From contig JAEPMY010000001.1 of NCBI GenBank assembly GCA_017643685.1, positions 20,140 to 84,139 of the forward strand: a stretch of DNA of 64,000 nucleotides, written 5' to 3'. Under the pieces are notes generated by a model. The model was not told the origin of the DNA. It worked only from the letters and a program-made list of their open reading frames with translations, and made no database searches. Source of the DNA: Sneathiella sp. Lineage in GTDB: Bacteria > Pseudomonadota > Alphaproteobacteria > Sneathiellales > Sneathiellaceae. The stretch's first letter is position 1. Every line of letters starts with the position of its first letter. This document shows, in pieces, positions 26,211 through 33,442 of this stretch. Both the position numbers and the translations under genes were made by a program.

Positions 26211-26987
26211 TTATGAAATGTACCGCAGGACCAATGACACCAGTTCAGACTGACGTGTCACCCCCATTTTGCCCTGGGCAGATTTCAACTGGTTGCGGAT
26301 TGTCACAACACTGACACCGCGTTCCGCTGCGATATCAGAAGGACTTAATCCCTCTGCTAACTTCCTGACAACAGTGGTTTCCGCGCCACTAAGTCCGAAA
26401 TGCCTCATCAGCTTTTCAGATTGTTCAGGATGCTTACCATTAGGATCACGGATCATCAACGTGACGTGCCGATCAGCACATAGCCGATCCCCAACAAGGG
26501 ATAACGCGTCCAATTGATCACAGCCGACCATAGCAACCATTGGCCAACCGTCTGATTTCGGAATTAAAAAGGATTGCTCCTGACCTTCAAATAAAGAGGT
26601 CCGGCTCCCCTCGCCGGCGCCTAAATATTTAAGCAGGAAATTCTGCGCCACATGGTCGGTACAAAAAATTTTTCCTTTTCGATCCAAGGATATAACATCC
26701 CCGACCTCCAGCAACTCTTCGGCTTGCCGATTTGCAAACACAATCCGGCGATCACCGTCCAATATAAGAATTGCTGGTGTCAGAGTGTATAATACCCTGA
26801 GAGCTGTAGCGAAGAAGCTTTCTGAGCGAACCACGTCTTTATAAGCCGGATTTGCTCCTGGTACGGGATCAGATGATGCGGATACCCCTATCTTTGCATC
26901 ATCCGATGATACAGAGGTCACCCTCTGCACGTCATTTGCCCCCTCCGCAGGGGACCTAAACCCATTACCGAAAACTGCTTCATCCAC
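26211..26987 (-). CDS. LuxR-family regulator with PAS-like sensor
   Basis: A 258-residue transcription factor. The first 60 residues are Ser/Asp-rich and probably disordered. A PAS-like domain (about 68-180) begins TPAILILDGDRRIVFANRQAEELL. The C-terminal LuxR-type HTH spans about 190-258, with LSGAETTVVRKLAEGLSPSD followed by RGVSVVTIRNQLKSAQGKMGV. It is neither an acyl-homoserine lactone receptor nor a receiver-type regulator by its N-terminus. An inverted repeat lies 24-55 bases ahead of its start and may be an autoregulatory site. Signal and targets unknown. Confidence 0.82.
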   Translation of the reverse strand: MDEAVFGNGFRSPAEGANDVQRVTSVSSDDAKIGVSASSDPVPGANPAYKDVVRSESFFATALRVLYTLTPAILILDGDRRIVFANRQAEELLEVGDVISLDRKGKIFCTDHVAQNFLLKYLGAGEGSRTSLFEGQEQSFLIPKSDGWPMVAMVGCDQLDALSLVGDRLCADRHVTLMIRDPNGKHPEQSEKLMRHFGLSGAETTVVRKLAEGLSPSDIAAERGVSVVTIRNQLKSAQGKMGVTRQSELVSLVLRYIS

Positions 26988-27010
26988 AGTTAGTACCTCA
27001 ACCCCAAAGT

Positions 27011-27042
27011 GATATAAGATCCGAGGAAATTTATCTCATATC
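27011..27042 (-). promoter_or_regulatory. Inverted repeat ahead of the LuxR gene
   Basis: GATAT-a-AGAT (27011-27020) and ATCT-c-ATATC (27033-27042) form ten-base arms with one mismatch, 12 bases apart, just upstream of the start at 26987. It is a plausible operator. Confidence 0.4.
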
Positions 27043-27134
27043 GAGGCGAAACAAACCGTGAATGAAATCTAATTCATTGATTTATAATGATTATTTTTTG
27101 CGCGTTTTTGGTCCATTTTGGCCAAATTGATTCG

Positions 27135-29093
27135 TCAGCTCTCGCTGACACCCGCAAGCCTGAGGCCTTGAACATACTGTTCTTCAAGGTTTTTATCCAA
27201 CGGAGGATACGTCGCAAGGTGCCAATCAACGGAGAAATCAGGTTGAACCTTGGAAAATTCTTCCATAACCGGCGCCGCTTCGTCGTGAAGCCCCAAATGC
27301 CCCATACTTGAAATAAGCGGCCGATAATTAGCATGGAAATTCGGATTATTCCGGAGAACCTGCCGACCGATGCGAACCGCATCTTCATATTTCCCTGCTA
27401 ACATGCTGGCAATGCAACGCGCCGTATCAAAATAATATGGATGCGGATCAAACGGCATGATCTGCCGACACTTTGCGAGCAAATTAAGGGCCGTATTCGC
27501 CTTACCGATATAACAATGGGTAATGGCGCTAAAACCCCAAGCGTAAGCACAGTTGGGGTTAGAGGCTTGTGATTTTTCAAAATACTCAAGCGCAGTACCA
27601 AAGTCGTGATGAACAAAAGCTTCTAGATGCCCCGCGATGGCGAGCCCGACATCGCTATGTGGTCTGATCTCCAGTGATTGACGGACAAGTTCGCCGATCT
27701 GTTCCCGCGTCCCTGCCACGTCTCGGGTATATCCTTGCCCAATTTCAATGGAACGCAAAAATGCCAGCCATGCATAGGCTTCGGCAAGATTAGGATCCAT
27801 ATCAATTGCCCGAAGGATGTACCGCTCTGCTAAATAAACGGCATCCTCTGAGAATTTGAACATCACAGAGATTGCCCGAAGTAAGCACTGGTTCGCCGTC
27901 AGAAGGCTTTCTTCGGTATCCTTTGCCTTATCTGTTTCTCTCAGCTCCAACATCCGGGAGATTTCAATAGCTGGCATGGTTGCAAAATCTTCCATGCCAT
28001 GGATCATCTCACTCAATTGCGGCGTTAGGCGCTTCATCCAGAGTATCTCACCACTCTTAGCATCCAATAACTGCAGCAAAATTGTGAACATGTTTGAACT
28101 ACCGATCAGGTTTCCACGCACCCGATAGCAATCAGTTCCCACCCCGCCAGATTTGAGAAGCGCTGAAATATCGTCATCTTCGCGCATTGCAAAACGATCA
28201 TTCCGCGCCAGCTGGCCACCAATATCTGACCTAAAAGATTGCGCAAGAAACTCCAAAACCGGATCGCTTGTCGCGTTTTTAAAGTCTTCTATGACAATTA
28301 ACGGGCGGGTATCGACAGTAATTTTCTTTACACCGGGATCAAGGACCAGTGCGTGGGCTTTCTTATGCTGCCCTTCAGCAGATAAATCAGAGAGTAGCTG
28401 CTCAGTCTCTTGAGAGGGCGTTACGCCCAGTTCTTTATCCAATAGATTGCGACAAATCTCATACTGCCTTTTTGCAGAGGCTTTATCACCGTTATCAATA
28501 AAAGATCGAATGAGCGCCTGATGAGCACTTTCATTGGTTGGATCCACCCCAAAGATGGCAGAGGTTACATTCTGCACCATCTTTAAATTATCAGGCTTCA
28601 GACTAACCTCTTGCAGAAGTTGCCCCAAACACCGGCCAAGCTCTTCTTCTCTTCTGGCTCTCTCTGTGTTCAGCCAATCACTAAATGCTTCTTCATCTAT
28701 ATCGCAATCCAGCATAAGCGAGCGAGGTTCTGACTGGACCAATTGCTCTGCCAGTGCAGGGCTATATTTTTTGGAACACTGAGTTGCCACGCGGGCATCG
28801 ACCCATACTCGACTAAAATCGATGGAAACCTGCGTGCCTTCCATACGAATGATTTTAATACCCGCTTCGTCTTCTTTGGCTTTTATTTCTTTGATTGCTT
28901 GACGAAAGTTCGCCATAGGGTCTTTGGCACTCCCCCACAGCAAAGACGCGATATGATTTTTGCGCACGGCACCGTTTGCAGACAACGCCACATAGCTGAT
29001 CAAAGCTTGGGATTTCATTCTTAGTTGAGGAAGAAATTCACCTGTTGGCAATTCCCATCTAAAGGGGCCAAACAAATACAACCGTGAACTCAT
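27135..29093 (-). CDS. SARP/BTAD-like regulator with TolB-like and TPR domains
   Basis: A 652-residue soluble protein. Residues about 1-90 form a winged-helix start (LYLFGPFRWELPTGE, then MKSQALISYVALS) of the SARP/OmpR kind. Residues about 95-245 are a BTAD helical domain (AHQALIRSFIDNGDKASAKR). Residues about 265-375 resemble the TolB-like domain found in CadC and adenylyl cyclase-linked proteins (RPLIVIEDFKN). TPR-like repeats follow (about 430-640; LAEAYAWLAFLR, ASNPNCAYAWGFSA). There is no ATPase or cyclase domain. In this family the HTH binds DNA and the rest senses partners; targets are unknown. The start at 29093 gives a normal family N-terminus. Confidence 0.8.
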   Translation of the reverse strand: MSSRLYLFGPFRWELPTGEFLPQLRMKSQALISYVALSANGAVRKNHIASLLWGSAKDPMANFRQAIKEIKAKEDEAGIKIIRMEGTQVSIDFSRVWVDARVATQCSKKYSPALAEQLVQSEPRSLMLDCDIDEEAFSDWLNTERARREEELGRCLGQLLQEVSLKPDNLKMVQNVTSAIFGVDPTNESAHQALIRSFIDNGDKASAKRQYEICRNLLDKELGVTPSQETEQLLSDLSAEGQHKKAHALVLDPGVKKITVDTRPLIVIEDFKNATSDPVLEFLAQSFRSDIGGQLARNDRFAMREDDDISALLKSGGVGTDCYRVRGNLIGSSNMFTILLQLLDAKSGEILWMKRLTPQLSEMIHGMEDFATMPAIEISRMLELRETDKAKDTEESLLTANQCLLRAISVMFKFSEDAVYLAERYILRAIDMDPNLAEAYAWLAFLRSIEIGQGYTRDVAGTREQIGELVRQSLEIRPHSDVGLAIAGHLEAFVHHDFGTALEYFEKSQASNPNCAYAWGFSAITHCYIGKANTALNLLAKCRQIMPFDPHPYYFDTARCIASMLAGKYEDAVRIGRQVLRNNPNFHANYRPLISSMGHLGLHDEAAPVMEEFSKVQPDFSVDWHLATYPPLDKNLEEQYVQGLRLAGVSES

Positions 29094-29415
29094 AGCGATA
29101 CCTGACTTATACTTAAGTTACTTTCTACAGTGGTTTTGCAACCGACAAAAATTCTACGTTTCACTAATTAAGAAGTATATAACCAGCTGAAGGATATGGA
29201 AATAATTTTCAAAAAAATTGCCTAATTTTCAGGCAAATACGCGAAATAATAGAACAAAAGGGCGAGTTGTAGAAATTAATAAGATATTTCGTTAGCCATG
29301 GTCCATATTGACCATGACAAAGACCACAACCTCTACAATAATATTGGGCTAACTTTACGTCCGAATGCGACCCATAGTTCACGCGGCGATTCACTTGGTT
29401 ATTGGCAGGAATATA
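29094..29415. promoter_or_regulatory. Divergent promoter region with perfect inverted repeat
   Basis: This AT-rich 322-base spacer lies between the SARP-like gene (leftward) and the unknown gene (rightward). CATGGTC-N6-GACCATG at 29297-29316 is a perfect seven-base inverted repeat, and a smaller TTGCCT-N7-AGGCAA lies at 29218-29236. No convincing gene is seen; short open frames here lack ribosome sites. Confidence 0.4.
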
Positions 29416-29862
29416 ATGATGCCATCGACACATCTAACGGAAATTTCCTTCGATTCAAAAGGCGAGCCTCTCAAATTAGAGCTCTCCCTGATCTCTCAGC
29501 TGCCAAGCACCTTTGAAATCACCTCTCATGATCGACATGGCGTCTATCAAGGGACGATCATGAAAGGAAATAATCTGAATGGTCCAAATGACAGTTTTCA
29601 CATCCCAACATCGGTGGACGAGTTGGATCAAAGGATCATTGGATGGAATATTATCTTTTCCTCACCAGACGAATTAGACGAAGCCGAATACGAAGCAATT
29701 CTCAACTTCATTCAGGGAACGGATGAACCGTTGTCTCCTCCCCTCGTTAAATCAGGGGCTCACCAGAATGAAAAAATTGTAATGGGGTTCGCCCGATTTG
29801 TCGCCCGCCCTGACACCTTCTTGAACAAGACCTCCACACACCCGAACCTGCATACTGAATAG
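29416..29862 (+). CDS. Protein of unknown function
   Basis: A 148-residue protein that I do not recognise. ATG 29416 is preceded by GGCAGGA at a proper distance; an upstream start at 29365 lacks one. The protein is acidic and has no signal peptide, membrane helix or known motif. A repeating pattern of alternating hydrophobic residues (LKLELSLISQLPSTFEITS) suggests beta strands in the first half, and DELDEAEYEAILNFI a helix in the second. It sits between a SARP-like regulator and a NarL-like regulator, so a signalling role is possible but unproven. Confidence 0.6.
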   Translation: MMPSTHLTEISFDSKGEPLKLELSLISQLPSTFEITSHDRHGVYQGTIMKGNNLNGPNDSFHIPTSVDELDQRIIGWNIIFSSPDELDEAEYEAILNFIQGTDEPLSPPLVKSGAHQNEKIVMGFARFVARPDTFLNKTSTHPNLHTE

Positions 29863-29874
29863 CTCAACTATTCA
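29856..29874. terminator. Small hairpin between convergent genes
   Basis: TGAATAG (29856-29862) pairs with CTATTCA (29868-29874) over a five-base loop and includes the stop codon of the unknown gene. The T-run is poor, so this is a weak candidate. Confidence 0.35.
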
Positions 29875-29881
29875 TTGTCGC

Positions 29882-30538
29882 TTACATCGCCTGGCGCAAG
29901 ATATTAAGGTTATTGGCAATCGAAACTGCTTGCGTTCGGTTATTTGCGTTCAGATCTTTCATCCAGTTTGAAATATGGACCTTAACCGTTCCCGGAGAAA
30001 TACCAAGCTCCGCTGCAATCGCTTTATTTGACTTCCCTTCAGCGACAGCAGAAAGGACTTCTAGCTGGCGCCTTGTCAGCTTTGTACTGTTGTCAGCGAT
30101 ATCGACTGACAACTTCTGATTAGAGTCAGTTCGGATTGACCGAACGCCTTCATGTAACTCGGGTGGGAAATATTGTCCTCCGGCCAAAATCAACTGTACG
30201 GCTGCGATCATGACATCTTTATTTGATGAACGGTCTAAGAAACCACGAACGTTATAGCTGGTTAACTCCTTGATTGAAGGCCAGTCTTCCGGGTCTCCGA
30301 CAACAATCACAGGTAAGTTCTGCGCATAAGGACGCAATTTGCCAATTCCTTCATGATCCGGAGATAAATAACTATTTACCGAGAAAATAACGAGATCTGC
30401 ACCGTGATCATCCAAACAATCTAAAGCCTCATCGGCATTCTTAGCCTCGCAAATGGTGCTGTCTGGGAAATTTTCCTCCAGAACAAATCGCAATCCACTC
30501 CTACATATTTCAAACTTGTCTACAATCAATACGCGCAT
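29882..30538 (-). CDS. NarL/LuxR-type regulator with receiver lacking the phospho-Asp
   Basis: A 218-residue response-regulator-like protein. The receiver fold is clear (MRVLIVDKFEICRSGLRFVL, then PVIVVGDPEDW), but the acceptor position reads DLVIFSVNSYL, with Ser53 where Asp is expected. The acidic pocket is also reduced to a single Asp plus Glu. The C-terminal HTH is normal: LTRRQLEVLSAVAEGKSNKAI and GISPGTVKVHISNWM. It is therefore probably phosphorylation-independent and controlled by level, ligand or partner. No sensor kinase is adjacent. Confidence 0.85.
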   Translation of the reverse strand: MRVLIVDKFEICRSGLRFVLEENFPDSTICEAKNADEALDCLDDHGADLVIFSVNSYLSPDHEGIGKLRPYAQNLPVIVVGDPEDWPSIKELTSYNVRGFLDRSSNKDVMIAAVQLILAGGQYFPPELHEGVRSIRTDSNQKLSVDIADNSTKLTRRQLEVLSAVAEGKSNKAIAAELGISPGTVKVHISNWMKDLNANNRTQAVSIANNLNILRQAM

Positions 30539-31070
30539 GACATTAATCCATATCCGAGAGTTTACGCTACGTCACTTCATACTATGATTACTTAATATGA
30601 AATTTTCTAACACTGAAATTTCACAAATTATAACAACAAGTTGCTATTAATTTCACAAAAACCTGATCAATCCACTAAAGGGTTATCCTGAAAGTTATAT
30701 GTTTTATATCCAACTATACACCTTTGGACGTGCATCTTGATGATTTGAATCAAATTCGCTTATATATTTAATTAATTATTAATAATTCGAAGCATCAAAA
30801 TTCGAATCATTTCCCCCATAGATTTGTCTGATCCCCCTCGCAACGATTAGATCGGTTGCTTATTTTCCGACACAATAGGGTGCTTTAGGCGTCACTACAA
30901 ACAACTTTTTCGGGAAAGTGAATTTTATTCCGATATCGACACATTCTATTTGTCTTAACCGGCCTGCGAAATGAATGTTGTTTTATGCCCAACTTATAGG
31001 CAAAATAAATTCATTCTTGAACGCGTCTCTATGCAGCCGCCTCCCCTCCTCAGTCTCTAAAGGCGTCCCC
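30539..31070. promoter_or_regulatory. Long AT-rich noncoding region upstream of the MFS gene
   Basis: A 532-base spacer between the NarL-like gene and the MFS gene. It contains TTCGAA twice (30786-30791 and 30801-30806), 15 bases apart, in a very AT-rich setting that could be a regulator-binding site. A short frame that could extend the MFS protein upstream of 31071 lacks a ribosome site. No RNA gene is seen. Confidence 0.35.
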
Positions 31071-32342
31071 ATGTCCATATCTGCAGGAAAAACAATAACA
31101 TCAGAGCTGCCAGATTATCTGGATAGTAGATACTCCTGGTTGCGCCTCGGCATGTCGATGGTGATCGCAACTGTTGGCAGCGTTGGGATGTGGTCTATCA
31201 TTGTGGTCCTCCCCAAAATTGAACAAGAGTTTGGGGCCGACCGTTCAGAGGCTTCCTTGCCGTTCACCACCATCATGATTGGCTTTGGGGTTGGCAATAT
31301 CCTGATTGGTCGCTTTGTCGATCGGTTTGGAATTGCCCTTCCCATGGCTCTCTCTTCTGTTCTACTGGCAGCGGGTTTCTATTTCTCCACCTTGGTAAGC
31401 AGTGTTTGGATGTTTGCCATCTTGCAAGGGTTGATGGTCGGCCTTGGAACGGCAATCTGTTTTGGTCCATTAATGAGTGACATCTCTCATTGGTTCTACA
31501 GACGCCTTGGCATCGCCATCGCAGCTGCCGCGAGCGGTAATTATTTTGCGGGAACACTATGGCCTCTCTTTATTAAGGGGATCGTGGACACAGAAGGATG
31601 GCGTGAAGCATACGTCACAGTGGCCGTCATTATCTTTGTAACCATGCTTCCCCTCTCCTTCTTCTTCAGACGGCGCATCCCGAAAGTGACCTTCCCGATT
31701 TCAGGGGAAGTCAGTGAGAGTAAACCCTTACCCGATACGCGTAAGCAGGTTGACTTAAAAGGGAACACTCTGGTCTTCCTTCTCACCGTTGCCGGTGTTG
31801 CCTGTTGCGTGGCAATGTCTATGCCCCAAGTGCATATCGTGGCTTACTGCGCCGATTTGGGATATGGCATCGTTCGGGGCGCGGAAATGCTCTCTCTTAT
31901 GCTTGCAGGCGGTATCGTCAGCAGATTGATCTCTGGTGTTGTCGCAGATTATATCGGTGGCGTCAGAACATTGCTGATTGGGTCGATATTACAATGTATC
32001 GCGCTTTTCCTGTATATGCCGTTCAATGGATTGGTCTCCCTTTATATTGTCTCCCTGATTTTCGGCCTCTCCCAAGGGGGGATTGTACCAAGTTATGCGA
32101 TTATTATTCGTGAATACCTGCCTGCCGCTGGGTCTGGTCAACGCGTTGGCCTCGTTGTCTTTGCCACCGTGATGGGCATGGCGTTTGGTGGCTGGTTATC
32201 CGGTCTTATTTACGATCTAACCCAGTCTTATCAGGCGGCATTTATTAATGGGATTGGCTGGAATTTCCTCAATATGTTCGTCATGCTGTTTATCCTGTTC
32301 AAAACCAAGAACACCGACCAGACAGAGCCTGCTTACGGATAA
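31071..32342 (+). CDS. MFS transporter
   Basis: A 423-residue major facilitator with about 12 membrane helices. The loop 2-3 motif appears as GNILIGRFVDRFG, and a central basic loop (FRRRIPKVTF) separates the two halves. The composition and SLIFGLSQGGIVPSYAIIIREYLP segment resemble the monocarboxylate/oxalate-formate antiporter group, which moves small organic anions. ATG 31071 is preceded by AAAGG. The next genes encode a MarR regulator and a molybdenum hydroxylase, so it may import that enzyme's substrate; this is inferred from order only. Confidence 0.85.
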   Translation: MSISAGKTITSELPDYLDSRYSWLRLGMSMVIATVGSVGMWSIIVVLPKIEQEFGADRSEASLPFTTIMIGFGVGNILIGRFVDRFGIALPMALSSVLLAAGFYFSTLVSSVWMFAILQGLMVGLGTAICFGPLMSDISHWFYRRLGIAIAAAASGNYFAGTLWPLFIKGIVDTEGWREAYVTVAVIIFVTMLPLSFFFRRRIPKVTFPISGEVSESKPLPDTRKQVDLKGNTLVFLLTVAGVACCVAMSMPQVHIVAYCADLGYGIVRGAEMLSLMLAGGIVSRLISGVVADYIGGVRTLLIGSILQCIALFLYMPFNGLVSLYIVSLIFGLSQGGIVPSYAIIIREYLPAAGSGQRVGLVVFATVMGMAFGGWLSGLIYDLTQSYQAAFINGIGWNFLNMFVMLFILFKTKNTDQTEPAYG

Positions 32343-32373
32343 ACTTGCACCCGAGCTGCAAATTCAACTAAGA

Positions 32374-32383
32374 TGTATCTACA
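32374..32383 (+). promoter_or_regulatory. Putative MarR operator in the marR promoter
   Basis: TGTATCTACA forms TGTA-TC-TACA, 18 bases before the marR start. The same core occurs as TGTATATACA before the molybdenum hydroxylase operon at 32899-32908, and both are followed by C. Confidence 0.5.
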
Positions 32384-32401
32384 CTTATTGAGGAGCAACT
32401 G

Positions 32402-32833
32402 ATGCAAGAAGATCTTCACGCCATTGGACGAAGCTGCATGGCGCTCAAGGCTCGCATGGCAGCACGAACTGTTACCCGCGTGTATGATGCGGCTTTAAAA
32501 CCAGTAGGATTGCGGATTACCCAGTTTACGGTTCTTGCCTGTATCGGTTCCGGAGATGTGAATTCAATCAGCGGCTTAGCTGATTATCTTGCTATTGAAA
32601 GAACAACACTCACCCGCAATCTCCAGCTTCTTGAGAAAAAGGGAATTATCTCATTTGAACAGGGAGAGGATTCGCGAGCACGCCCTGTAAAACTGACAGA
32701 AAAAGGCGAAGAACTTCTACAAAACGCCATTCCTCTCTGGCAAGACGCACAAAAGACACTACAAGAAAAACTTGGCTCAGATGAATGGCACATGATCTCT
32801 AGCGGATTGAATATACTCACTAAATCCGCATAA
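32402..32833 (+). CDS. MarR-family transcriptional regulator
   Basis: A 143-residue winged-helix repressor-type protein. The recognition region SISGLADYLAIERTTLTRNLQLLEKKG and the wing with DSRARPVKLTEKG are typical. AGGAG lies at the right distance before ATG 32402. It stands between the MFS gene and the molybdenum hydroxylase operon, and matching palindromes are found in its own promoter and that of the enzyme operon. It most likely represses both until a small aromatic or heterocyclic ligand binds. Confidence 0.9.
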   Translation: MQEDLHAIGRSCMALKARMAARTVTRVYDAALKPVGLRITQFTVLACIGSGDVNSISGLADYLAIERTTLTRNLQLLEKKGIISFEQGEDSRARPVKLTEKGEELLQNAIPLWQDAQKTLQEKLGSDEWHMISSGLNILTKSA

Positions 32834-32897
32834 ACACCCCTCTTCCCGCTGATTGAAAGATGTAACCGGCGTCACGGGAGTAAATTTTTAAAAATAT

Positions 32898-32909
32898 GTG
32901 TATATACAC
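32898..32909 (+). promoter_or_regulatory. Putative MarR operator before the molybdenum hydroxylase operon
   Basis: GTGTATATACAC is a perfect 12-base palindrome 47 bases before the small-subunit start at 32957. Its TGTA-NN-TACA core is shared with the marR promoter. Confidence 0.55.
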
Positions 32910-32956
32910 TACATTTCTTTTCTGACATGCTCCGTTTCAGAACACAGGAGAGAAAT

Positions 32957-33442
32957 ATGGAAACACATTTTGTCCGACTGACCGTTAACGGAAAAGAATA
33001 CCAAGCAGAGGTTGAGGCCAGAAAATTACTCGTTCATTTCCTGCGAGATGATCTGAACATTACCTCGACAAATATCGGGTGTGACACCAGCCAATGCGGT
33101 GCCTGCACCATCGAGTTGGATGGGAAATCGTCCAAAGCCTGCACCATGCTGGCCGTTCAGGCGCATGGCCGCGATATCCGGACCACCGCCACAACGGACG
33201 ACCCGATCCTCAACAGTCTTAAGCAGAGCTTTCAAGCGGACCACGCCCTGCAATGCGGCTATTGCACCCCCGGTATGGTCATGCGCAGCCGAGAATTATT
33301 GGCGCAAAACCCAACCCCAACAGAAGATGAAATTCGAGACGCGCTTCATGGTAATATCTGTAGATGCACAGGCTATCATAACATCGTAAAAGCCGTGTCA
33401 AACGCCGCAGCCTCTCTCCAGAAAAAGGAGGATGCAGCATGA
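32957..33442 (+). CDS. Molybdenum hydroxylase small subunit, two [2Fe-2S] clusters
   Basis: A 161-residue electron-transfer subunit of the xanthine oxidase/CO dehydrogenase family. The plant-type cluster ligands are in CDTSQCGACTIEL plus a later Cys in SSKACTM; the second cluster uses CGYCTPGM and CRCTGYHN. ATG 32957 follows AGGAGAG; an upstream start is unlikely. It passes electrons from the Mo site in the large subunit to FAD in the medium subunit. The gene overlaps the large-subunit gene by four bases (ATGA). Confidence 0.93.
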   Translation: METHFVRLTVNGKEYQAEVEARKLLVHFLRDDLNITSTNIGCDTSQCGACTIELDGKSSKACTMLAVQAHGRDIRTTATTDDPILNSLKQSFQADHALQCGYCTPGMVMRSRELLAQNPTPTEDEIRDALHGNICRCTGYHNIVKAVSNAAASLQKKEDAA

